Position numbers and translations under genes: made by a program
Notes under the pieces: generated by a model
Told to the model about the DNA's origin: nothing
Seen by the model: the letters and a program-made list of their open reading frames with translations, nothing else
The model's database searches: none
In this document: positions 36,501-45,562 of the stretch, piece after piece
Position numbering within the stretch: the stretch's first letter is position 1
Layout: each line of letters starts with the position of its first letter
Assembly (NCBI GenBank): GCA_019648995.1
Contig: BLXT01002468.1
Coordinates: 3,287,134-3,336,610, forward strand
DNA from: Plakobranchus ocellatus
Lineage: Eukaryota; Mollusca; Gastropoda; Plakobranchidae
Reading direction: 5' to 3'
Length of the DNA stretch: 49,477 nucleotides

Positions 36501-38811
36501 CAGATAAAAAGAAGTTTAAAAAGATCTCACTGTTTAAATAGTATTTATAGCTGATTTCATTATGACTACCTTATGATGATCTGAGCAAGCCATACTAAAG
36601 TTGAGGCTTCAGTGACACAGGAGAGCAAACCTGATCTATTGTGGGTTTGAGCACTGCCACCAGAGCCCTGGCCTGACGGAGGACCTGAGAGTACCTCATT
36701 GTGGAAAACGCCAAAAAAAAAAAAAGCATGCTGAAGTTTGCTATTGGTCCTATCGGTTGTTCAAATTGTTATGAATTTTGAAAACTTTTCATGGCATTAA
36801 GTTATTTATTGAAGTAAATTGGTCAAATCAAACCAGATAATAAAAGTTCCAAGAGTGGAAAATAAATATCCCTAGAGCTTTAACTGTGAGAAATCCTGTT
36901 TCATCTGCGACTGATATAAAAAACCCAACAAACTTCAGCTCACCACACAAATTTATCGTGTCAGTTTTTTCCCCTCTTTAGCCATGATTAATCTTTGTGT
37001 TCTCGTTCAAATCTTGAATCTGAAGCTGCAGCTGTGGATGAGCCAACACAGGAGGAGCTAGAGACGATCTGGAGTGAGGACATCTCAAGTCATGTCTCAG
37101 CATGTCTGCAAGGGGCAGAAACCATAGCGGAGGAGGTCTCACCATTTGATGCGGCATCAGACATGGATATGGATCAACAAAGGTGGGATGATTGTCTTCT
37201 TTTATTATAATTATTTTGTTCATTAACTTAAGGTTATGTATCATTGGAAAGTGATGGGTGTGGGGGAGGGGATGGAAGCTGCCACAGGATGACTGGGATG
37301 AGTGTGACGCTATCCTGGCTTCAGTAGACATTTCCTCCAGATCCTACAAATTTCAGAATGGCTGTGGCCAAAATGTTTAGACTGTCAGTGGCACATTTTT
37401 TGGGCTGTCATAATAAAATTTTAGGATTGTCTTAGGAAACATTTTTTTGGACATTCCAAGGAAAATTACTATCTTGCTTTCTGTATCTCGATTTTTTTTT
37501 TGTAATTTTTTTTTGTATAGCCTATCCACTTCACAGGGATCGCAGGCCAATAGCCTCTTTCAATGCATCAGAATTAGTATCTTCAAATTCAAGCATGCTA
37601 CTGAAAGATCTCTACAGATTTCAGGGCAGGTGTGTGGGCTTTTGTGCCAAAATTGATTGCAAGGTTTAATCATGTAATCCCTTGAAAGGTCACTCATATC
37701 TAGTTTAATGGCAGAGGAAAGAACTCCCATATGTTTAAATCATACACGAACTTGAGGAATCAAGAGCCCAACAGAATTTATAAATGCTTTGTAACTGCAC
37801 CGAATTGGTGGCAGGTCAGAAATTGTGCTTATCTAGATTTGCTTTTTTCTTTCTCCACAAATTCTTTTGTCTTTTCATGGCAAATTTGAGCAGGTGGTTT
37901 CATTTTAAGGTGTATTATTAAAATTAAGTTAGCTTATATATCAACACGAAATATCCATTTGTAATTGCTCTATGTTGAAATTATAATTTGGCCTTGAGGC
38001 AAGTTTCCCATTTTGTCCATTATCTTAGTTTGTCAAAATTTCATTTCAATTCGGTAATAAAAGAATTAACTAATTTTCAGAATTGTCACATGTTACTAAA
38101 ATTTTAATGGCATATTTCACCGTGAAATTATCAATATTGTGTATGCAACTTGTTGTGGTCCTAAGTGGCCCATACAAGGCATTTGGCTAAATATAGGGAA
38201 TAAATGCAAATCGATTACTGGGTCAGGAATTTTGTCTGTTGCATTGTTATTTTTAATCGCCAAACTTTAAGATTTTGCTGTGCTTTATTTAGATTAAAGT
38301 CATATTTTCCTGCTTTTTAAACTGGTGATTTAGTTGCTCCTGTGAAAGAAGTTATATAATGCATCATTAAAACAGGGCTTGCTAATGGATCAGGAGGCTA
38401 AGGTTTGGTCTCCACACCAAGTCATGTCACTTTTTTATCAGGATGGTCTAACACTAAAATGTTAGCTTAAGGCCTGGTGGGGTCAGAAATGCATCTGTGA
38501 GACGTAGGAGAAACTATCTAGGTTGGTGCAATATACTCATATTATCATATCAGCATGATCTGAAGGAAAAAAAAAGCTGCCCAAGCTCTGTGCTTGTTAG
38601 CCTGAAATATATTTCTCTTTTCATTTTCTCAGGGTTGAAGCCATGCTGCGTATTCAGTCCAGCTTGCGAGATGGTAGATCAGGGGAGGCGATTGCTCTGT
38701 TCCGGGCAGCAAGAGAGGTTTGGCCTGAGGGAGAAGAGTTTGGTTCACAGGATATGGCTGAGGAGGAGGAGTTCACAGCACTGAGGGAAATCTTCATGGC
38801 ATCTCTGCCGC
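17124..38811 (+). CDS. TIMELESS: TIMELESS (timeout-type) replication-fork protection protein, N-terminal half, 16 exons
   Basis: Nuclear protein that, with TIPIN, stabilises replication forks and supports S-phase checkpoint signalling. It was recognised from conserved runs such as [67 protein letters not shown] and [15 protein letters not shown]. Exons: 17124-17205, 17904-18057, 20693-20810, 21688-21750, 23581-23682, 24300-24458, 24971-25035, 25980-26048, 27028-27292, 29335-29447, 30135-30242, 33426-33529, 35144-35222, 36241-36377, 37026-37182, 38633-38811. All sixteen join in phase, giving 1954 nt or about 651 residues. The TIMELESS N-terminal helical domain spans roughly residues 20-270. 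A Lys/Arg-rich stretch (KKKKRGKRK), a likely nuclear signal, lies in exon 14. The start is the first ATG, in an exon with acceptor at 17096-17097, so a 5' UTR exon lies upstream. Intron 3 is GC-AG. The usual protein is about 1200 residues; the C-terminal half is not seen here. Confidence 0.93.
18909..19733. other. Assembly gap (825 N)
   Basis: Run of N inside the intron 2 transposon. It is bordered by G-rich/T-rich and CT-rich low-complexity sequence, which may explain the gap. Open frames running through it are artefacts. Confidence 1.
19826..19930 (+). pseudogene. Possible last exon of a transposon ORF
   Basis: After a CT-rich tract ending GATCTAG there is a 34-codon open frame, beginning [19 protein letters not shown] and ending at TAG 19928-19930. 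It looks protein-like and lies inside the CAGACCTGCCAA element next to the gap, so it may be the C-terminus of that element's transposase. The family was not recognised. It does not fit between TIMELESS exons 2 and 3, which join in phase without it. Confidence 0.3.
22870..23298. repeat. Dispersed intronic repeat, copy 1
   Basis: The part at about 23150-23295 is shared with 34845-34995 in intron 13 (common words CTGTCACTA/CTGTTACTA, TTTTGGGT(C/T)TAAATT and TTGGATGATCCCAACTA), in the same orientation. Its 3' end TAGGCAGGTATG resembles the transposon end TTGGCAGGTCTG. An open frame at 22854-23057 (with [15 protein letters not shown]) may be part of the same element. The outer limits are uncertain. 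Confidence 0.45.
25185..25340. repeat. Possible SINE-like fragment
   Basis: GC-richer island in AT-rich intron 7, with CTAGGCCACCTAGCACTAAATGG, GCTAGGTCTCCTAAGACCTGG and GGAAAGCTATGGCAAAACTACC. The composition and short paired words recall tRNA-derived SINE bodies, but I cannot place A and B boxes with confidence. Confidence 0.25.
26980..27012. other. 4-N gap plus 29-bp poly-C run
   Basis: Four N are followed by an uninterrupted C run ending 15 bp before the acceptor of TIMELESS exon 9 (27026-27027). The C run then forms the pyrimidine tract, or is an assembly artefact. Either way the sequence just upstream of exon 9 is unreliable. Confidence 0.9.
27670..28493. mobile_element. 824-bp TA-flanked CAGT element (pogo/Tc1-mariner-like), intron 9
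   Basis: The left end CAGTAGACCATACCTAGACC(GAAA) and the inverted right end CAGTGGAACTCGTTAAACC(GAAA) align, and each is flanked by TA (27668-27669 and 28494-28495). TA duplication and CAGTRGA.CC.CG.TAAACCG ends fit pogo/Tigger-type Tc1-mariner elements. No transposase ORF remains. An (AT)n microsatellite starts six bases beyond the right end. Confidence 0.7.
28499..28554. repeat. (TA)n microsatellite
   Basis: An uninterrupted run of about 28 TA units directly beyond the intron 9 element. Confidence 0.95.
29545..29720. mobile_element. 176-bp TA-flanked CAGTGGA MITE, intron 10
   Basis: The left end CAGTGGAATGTATTTAAAGTC and the inverted right end CAGTGGAGTCTGGATAAAGAC share about 15 of the first 21 bases by eye. 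TA flanks both sides (29543-29544 and 29721-29722). It is non-coding and the same end type as the element at 27670-28493. Confidence 0.65.
30437..30605. repeat. (TA)n-(CATA)-(CGCA)-(CA)n compound microsatellite
   Basis: About 36 TA units, then CATACATA, CACG/CGCA steps, CA repeats and ATGCACACA words. Open frames over it encode [10 protein letters not shown] and are artefacts. Confidence 0.95.
30658..31410. mobile_element. TA-flanked CAGTCGA element with internal gap, intron 11
   Basis: The left end CAGTCGACTTCACTTGAGTCGA and the inverted right end CAGTTGACTACTGATAAGTCGA are flanked by TA (30656-30657 and 31411-31412). Subterminal GAGTCGA words repeat four times on the left. 30735-31331 is N, so the interior is unknown. 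It has inserted into the minisatellite. Confidence 0.6.
30735..31331. other. Assembly gap (597 N)
   Basis: Run of N inside the intron 11 element. Frames crossing it carry no information. Confidence 1.
34845..34995. repeat. Dispersed intronic repeat, copy 2
   Basis: Related to 23150-23295 over about 145 bp in the same orientation. The sharpest match is TTGGATGATCCCAACTA near the 3' end, with the end itself degenerate (ACTAGTATG). Confidence 0.5.
36600..36725 (+). repeat. Possible SINE-like element with A tail
   Basis: GC-richer segment containing a loose B-box-like GGGTTTGAGCACT, then CCTGGCCTGACGGAGGACCTGAGAG, ending in AACGCC plus 13 A. A CTGAGAT.ACC....TAGTG-like core also occurs at 26101-26120 and 36144-36162. 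Promoter boxes are weak, so this is tentative. Confidence 0.3.
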
Positions 38812-38816
38812 GTGAG

Positions 38817-38819
38817 TAG
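38817..38819 (+). other. In-frame stop just past the exon 16 donor
   Basis: If the GTGAGT donor at 38812 is not used, translation adds only Arg-Glu and stops at TAG 38817-38819, giving a protein of about 653 residues without the C-terminal half. The donor is strong, so splicing onward is the likelier reading. Confidence 0.5.
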
Positions 38820-39545
38820 AGAGGGTGCATACATGGGTAGCTGTCTCTCAAATCACTTTGAGTGGATACATGGATAGCCATCTCACAAATCACTCGAGAT
38901 GCTGATTAATGTGGGTTAATGCAAACTGAGATGCTAAATTAAAAAATGGCAATTATCAATCCTTTATGTGCTTCATGTTTACAAGATATCTGTAGACATG
39001 GCGCACACAAAGAGAGTAGCCATTTTCACCACTCAAGAATAGGGTTTCATTGAAATCAATCATGTCAATTTGAATTCAGATCATTTTGTTTGACTGCAAC
39101 AGATATGCATTAAGTTCAAACTATTCTGCTACTACAAGCACAAAAACTAACCCAGCATGTTTACCACCATTATTTCTTTCTTTGCAACCAAATAATCTAT
39201 ACCCAATTGATTGTAAGTGTCAGAGCTGACCTAAATAAACTTTGTTAGAGAATTAAGAAAGGTGGTAAACATGCCATGTTTGTTATCATGCTTACGCAGT
39301 TAAGTTTGAGTTTTATGTCTCCATGTGTGTATGGTGGTGTAAAAATATTTGAATAAAGTGAGGATGGTTACAAAGTTGGAATTCATTTTCAAAGTTGTGG
39401 CTGTCTTAGAAGATTTTAAATGAAATGTAATTAGCATGGCAGGATTAAGGCAATTCAAATAAAAGCTAAGCTTCAGGAGTTGAGGGCCAGTACAGAGAAA
39501 TGATAATTAGAATCTTCAAACCATCTTTTTCTGATGGTTGGTTGA

Positions 39546-40342
39546 TTGTTGCAGACACCATCACAATCATGCTGTCTTAGTTTTTTCTGTTCTTTTTTTT
39601 TTTTTTTTTTCTCTTCAATTCAGGACTTCCATTTTTTCAGTATAATTACCACGTGTTCTACTCTTCTCTCTGTCTCTCTGTATCTTTCATTGCCTCTTAT
39701 TTGTATCTATTGTTTCCTCTATTTTCTCTATTATTGCCTACCTTTTTCTGTCTTGTCTATTTTCATTGCCTCCCATTCCTTTTATGTCTGTCTATCATTA
39801 CTTCTCCTTCTCTTTCTATCAGTCGTTGCCTCCCTTCCTCTTTCAATCTGTCGTTTCTTCCTTTCTCTTTCAGTCTGTCTGTCATTGCCTCCCTCTTTCT
39901 TTTTGTCTGCCTGTTATTGCCTCCCTTTCTCTTTCTGTGTGTCTGTCATTCTCTCCCCTTCACCTTGTCTCTCATAGTATTCCTTTCCTTTTCTATCTGT
40001 CTATCATTATACTTCTTTCTCTTTAAATGTCAATTCACATCTTCTATATCTGTTATTGCTTCGTCCATTCTTTCATTTTCTGTTAAAGTAACTTACAAAT
40101 GGGCCCTTAAAACCCTGAGGTCATTAAAACAATGATAAGGCTGTGTTGTGTTTACACTTATCTCAGCCTATCTGCCTTTCCTCTCTCTTGAAAGCATAAT
40201 GCACAGTCGTTAGCGGAACTGTCTTTCTGTCTGCCTGCCTGTCTACCTGCCTGTCTCTCTTTTAGTGTTTCTCCCCTCCACACCTCTCTCTATCCCTTGC
40301 CTCTGTTTTTCTGTCTGTCTGTCTCTCTCTTGCTATCTCTCA

Positions 40343-40396
<54 letters not shown>

Positions 40397-40410
40397 TCCC
40401 TACCTTTCTT
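39546..40410 (+). repeat. Long polypyrimidine tract with degenerate CT minisatellite
   Basis: Nearly continuous C/T-rich plus strand with irregular repeats of GTCTGTCATTGCCTCCCTTTCTCTTTCT (about 28-50 bp spacing), interrupted at about 40085-40200 and ending in (CT)n at about 40340-40398. The S/L/F/C-rich open frames across it are low-complexity artefacts. Confidence 0.85.
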
Positions 40411-40734
40411 TCCACTCTTCAGGAGTCTTGCCCACAAATTATAGCAAAAATATTTTTTAAAGTTTTTGTTTATTTGTTTGATATAACAAAAAAAAAAGCA
40501 TTGATATGACACATTGCGCTTGCAGAAGTGATAAACAAAACACAAAAAAAAACCAACGAAAAAGTCCCCAAAACTTGGGAACAAGAGGAATAATGACTCA
40601 TGTTACAAACATTATTGTCTTAAATACAATATGAAAATTATAGCCAAAAGTCAAACTATGTTACATATTCTTTTCAGCATTTTCACTTCATGCATTCTTA
40701 TTCTTTACACGCCCTTTCTAAAACATACATCAAT

Positions 40735-40876
40735 CCATCTCTCTCCCTGACTTTCTCTCTCTATATGCGTCTTTCATTTCTTTTTCCCTTGCTCTTTATC
40801 TCTCATTTCTCTTTCTTTGCTCACTCATTCCTCACCCGCACCCTCTCATTCTCTTTCTCTCTCTCTCTCTCTCCTA
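40735..40876 (+). repeat. Second CT-rich tract
   Basis: Polypyrimidine stretch ending in (CT)n at about 40855-40873, the same character as the larger tract just upstream. Confidence 0.8.
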
Positions 40877-40879
40877 TTT

Positions 40880-41879
40880 AAACATTCTTTAGATAGTTTC
40901 TTGATCTCAAGTGTTTATATGATGTTACCAAATCATCTTAAGGCATAAATTGAAAAAGAAACAAGCCTAGAAAATAGAGCTGGTGACCATGATGTAGACT
41001 GTGAGTCAATGAGGACCTCAAATGTTAAGAATTTTTCCAACATGACATTTACCCTTTCTTACTTTACCCTGCTACACAATTCCAAAACGCCTTTTTTGTT
41101 TTCTAGTCCCATTACAAAAGCGCATATTTTTCATTCATAGGTTTTTTTTTTTAAACAATATAACCAAGCCATATCATGTAATACAATTGCGAGCAATGTT
41201 TGTTTTTGGTGTATGCTATTGCTGTTACAGTTTTCAAACCATGACTTGTCATTGAACATAAGCTAAACTGTTTAGATCTTCTCACGTCTCACACATCACT
41301 CCTCACGCCTCTTGCCTTACATCTCACACAGGAGGCAGAATACTTTCTTCTATGGTCATATAAGCTGAGGACATTCTTGCCTTAATTTTCACTTTGTCAA
41401 ATAGCTCTGTATATACAAAATGGTCATCTGTCCAAATAGTGGACTTCAATATTACACCGTTTCAAGCAGCACTTACTATATGGCTTTATTAGTCATTCAA
41501 ATGTCGTGACTTCATATCTAGATTATCATTATAGTCTTACTTTATACCTTTTCCCATGAATGAAGTGGAAAGTTCGCATTTATGAGCTTGTCAGTCCTCG
41601 TCAATATCTGTGCACATTTGATTAATATAGTTCTACTTCACAATTGTGGCAAACTAGAAGAGAAAAGTATGGCAATGATGAACTTCAGAGAGATATTAGT
41701 ATTGTTGACACCCTTAGCCCAAATTGAATTCTGGAACAGATTGCATAACCAAGTGATTTGTTCAGTATCGCATTATCGTTACTTCCTGTACTGACAACAA
41801 AGTTATGTTTCATTCAAATGTCAGACCTTTGTGAATGCCAAGACTGGCCTCCGTGTGCTGATATTGCAATGCAGGCGTC
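40880..41879. other. Convergent intergenic region / LRR gene 3' flank
   Basis: AT-rich, including the expected minus-strand 3' UTR of the LRR gene. I searched by eye for TIMELESS C-terminal exons on the plus strand here and saw none. Confidence 0.5.
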
Positions 41880-44800
41880 TTAGTTCCAACCATAAGGAAG
41901 CAACTCTGCACTGTCGTCCGTTCTGGGATTCATGCATTCAAAGCTTGCACAAGACGATGTAGAAGCTGAAGATTTCTGCCGCTGGAAGGAAGTTTTCCTT
42001 TTGTCTTGTCTCTCGCCATTTGAAATCTTTCGGGCTTTCTTTTTCTGCTTGAGCTTGGCTTCGTCCTCCCCGTCAGACGGTATATTCTGATGGAGTGGAG
42101 ATTTGTCAGAGTTAGCGAGCGTCGTATCTAAAATGTCATCCCCAAACTGGTTACGGTTATCTTTTGCCACATTGGTGATGGTGAAGTTGGTGTCAGAAGT
42201 ACCGCTGCTGCTGTCGTCTTCATTTGTAAAGCTGGTGTACTTTTTGGAGCTGTTGCTGCTGCGTTTACCACTGCCGTTGTGGGTCTGGTCATCCAAAAGC
42301 AAGAGCCGCTTCCTCCGCTGGCGGCAGCGAACCACAGCTATGATGATAAAGACAGATATAACGAGGACAAGAAGGGAGACGGACACTCCAATGAGAATGA
42401 CTTTTGTCTTTGCCTGGCGTGAGGAGAAAGTGGGCAATCGGTTGGCAGGTCTTGAGGGCAACTGTCTTGGCTTACCGGTACTTGCATCTCCCGATGCTGT
42501 GGTTCTTTTGATAGTTTCGAAGGTGGTATTTAAATCCTCATCACTGAAAAAGGTCATGTGAAGGGCAATGATTATCATAACAAAAACAATATAAGAAAAG
42601 ATTAATCCACTCTGGTTTATAGGGATTAGCCACGACATTGTTTCTCTCTCCACTGCTCAACCCGCCCAATATCTCTATTCTTTCATGTTCTCTTTTGCCG
42701 TCTGTCTATCTTTACAGAAGCACATTATCTTACTGCCTCTTCTCTCTCTATTGTACTTACCTCCCTTATTCTCCCCATGCTATCACTATTTCTACTTTTA
42801 TGTATTTTTGTTTTTTCACCTCTTGCCTAGTCTCTTATTTTCCACTTCTCCAATCCCTTGAAAGCTCAACAAGACCCAGTCTTTCTGGATAAGTTTACTT
42901 AATTAAAGTTTGGCGTGCTGGGTTCCTAAATTCAAGTTTGGCAATAGAGAACATGATCCTGTCAAGCAAAATTGTTTATCAAAATCTCCACACTTAAATA
43001 ATATTTATTATAATGAACCATGGAAACAACACAAAACACTGAGAAAGCATAAGAACTTTAAAAAGGTTTGACTTACACCGTGGTGTTTCGAGACGAAGAT
43101 TTTGTTGTTTCTGTTGCCGCTGGTGGTGCTACAGTCGTTGACGGTTGAGAAGGCAACTGTGAGATCATTGGTGTTATACCCACAGCTGTCGTTGTAGCTG
43201 CGGCCTCTGATGATTCATTTATGCTGACGGTTATTGATGTAGTAGATGATTCCACTGTGGACAAAGTTGTATCTTTCCTTTCAGTGCGTGTTTCTGCTTT
43301 GGTTTCTAGAGAAGTAGTAATTTCATCTTCTGAGGTAATTTTAGCCGTTGGAGCAGGAGTAGATGATGGTAGATTTTCAGTGGAACCGGGGATGGCAGTT
43401 GTTGGAGTGTCCATGGTGGTTGTTGTTAGAGTAGTAGTGGTGGTGGTTTTTGAAGGAGCAGTGGCATTGACGGTAGTAGTTGAAGTGGTAGTTGGAATGG
43501 TTGAGGTGGTGGAAAATGGAGTGGTTGTTGTGTTTGTAGTTAAAGTGGTCGCTGTGGGGGTGATAGTGATGGTAGTTGATGGATTGGTACTAGTTAAAGT
43601 AGTTGTGGCAGTAGTTATAGTAGTTGATGGGTTGGTAGTAGTTAAAGTAGTTGTGGCAGTAGTTATAGTAGTTGTTGTCGTCGTTGTGGTGGGCACGGTG
43701 AGCATGCTCTCCTCGAGTTCGGCAACTTTGATGCCCATCAGCTCCGGAGGTGCTGCACACGTCACTTGGTCTGAATCGCTGAAGATGGCAGGATTCTGTA
43801 CCATCGCTTTTCTTAGGGAGCGCAGGTCGTAGTCACATTGCCAGGAGTTGTTGCCCAGGGCGAGCGAATCGAGCGATATGAGGGAGAGCAGCAAGCTCTC
43901 AGGCAAAGTCTCCAGACTTGCGCTGGCCAGGTTCAGACGATGAACTCCCATAATGCTCATCTGAAGCTGTTTACTGTCAAGGACGTCCTTGATGATGTCC
44001 GGACTACCGGACAAATCAAGGCTCGTGATTGAGGATAGGTCCTGGAACACCACACCTTTGAGAACCCTTAAACCTGTTGTGCCATTGCCACTGGAGGCTG
44101 CGGAGTTGCTGGTAGTGGTTGAGGTGGTAGGCCCATTTGTGGCTGCTGTGATAGTCCTGTTGCTGCTGGTCCGAATGTTGGCGAGATTGAGTCTTTTCAG
44201 ACGGTGCAGTCCTTCCAAAGATCTGAACTCCATCGATTGTATTGGGTTTCCCTCCAAGCTGTTGAAAAATGAAACTTATACTCTATATTTGCTATCATTA
44301 TAATTATATCAAAGCCATGACACCTTCGGCATAGCAAGAATTTCCAGATTTTCATTAACATGTATCTTTGAGGATAGCAAGGGTATCAGTTTGGTAGGCA
44401 GAATCGCTGACGAAAATTCACTGCAAAGGGCGAGCCAACAACCAGTGGAGAATGAAGTTAGACAGAAGGCAGTGGATACGGTCGACAGGCCAAGCTCTAA
44501 GGAAACAGGCCTTCTGCGTCAGTAGGTAAAACTAAACAAAAGATCACAGGATATACAGAGAAAGGAAGTTGAAGCAGAGACAAGATGGTCCATATTCAGC
44601 CGGAGAGGTAGCCGGTGGGAGGAAGTGGAGACATGGAATGCAGTCCCTAGTGACCCATGCCCCAGTAAAGGTGAAGGCCTTTTTTTTATCAATGCTTCGA
44701 CCGCCAATCATACACTAAATACATAAGATGTGATTTTAGAATGGAGAATTTGTTTTTCCTAGGCTTTTTCTCAAGAAAAGGTTGGTAAAAAAAAGCCCTG

Positions 44801-45519
44801 TGAGTATGTCTGAAGAGGTGGTTCTTGCCTATACTAACTATTTAAAGTGTTTTTTCTCACCAAAGCCCTGCGTTTGAATACCAGTTATCAAAAAGAGACA
44901 ATTTCGATGAAAACGGATCTCATATATTCTTATTACAAGGAACGAGAAAGGGTCGAATATTTCTATTGCACGGATAGCTCTCTGATTTTGTAGTTTTTAT
45001 GTTCAGATTTGAGTAGTTTCCATAAACTTAACATTAGTACAATATTTAGTGCCAGGGTTCCTTTACATAAGGTTTTCTTTAGGGAAGATAAATACAAACC
45101 CACCTGAGAGTGCTTAGTCGGTGCAGCCCGGAAAAGGTCATGCCCTCCAGCACAGTGATATTGTTTCTGTCCAGTAGAAGTGAGGTGAGGTTCCCGAGTT
45201 TGAGGAATGTGTTAGCGGCCATGGCGCCGATAGCATTGTCCTGCAGGGAGAGCACACGGAGCTGTGCGCCCGCGGCGAAGTTGGTCGGGAATACGCGCTG
45301 GATCCGGTTGTTATCGGCGATGAATTCTCGCACCGAGGCTGGTATGCTGCGCGGCAAGATATGCAACTTGTTGTGCCGGAGCGACACTGTGCTGAGGTAG
45401 GGGGCCATTTTCAGGACGTCACTTGTCACCTTAGTGATAAATGAAGGCAGTGATTATCCTCATCATCTCCGCCGTCACCACCATCAGCATCATTATCATC
45501 ACTACCACACCATCACCAA

Positions 45520-45562
<43 letters not shown>

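Noticed and set aside
39546..40135. Plus-strand Ser/Leu/Phe/Cys-rich open frames
   Set aside because: Translated in overlapping frames from polypyrimidine DNA; low complexity, no splice or domain support.
42103..42561. Plus-strand 152-codon open frame
   Set aside because: Lies opposite LRR exon 6, which has a complete, phase-consistent reading with a transmembrane helix and stop.
43221..43832. Plus-strand Val-rich open frame of 203 codons
   Set aside because: Antisense shadow of the Thr-rich stalk of the LRR gene; ACN codons read as GTN-type Val codons on the other strand.
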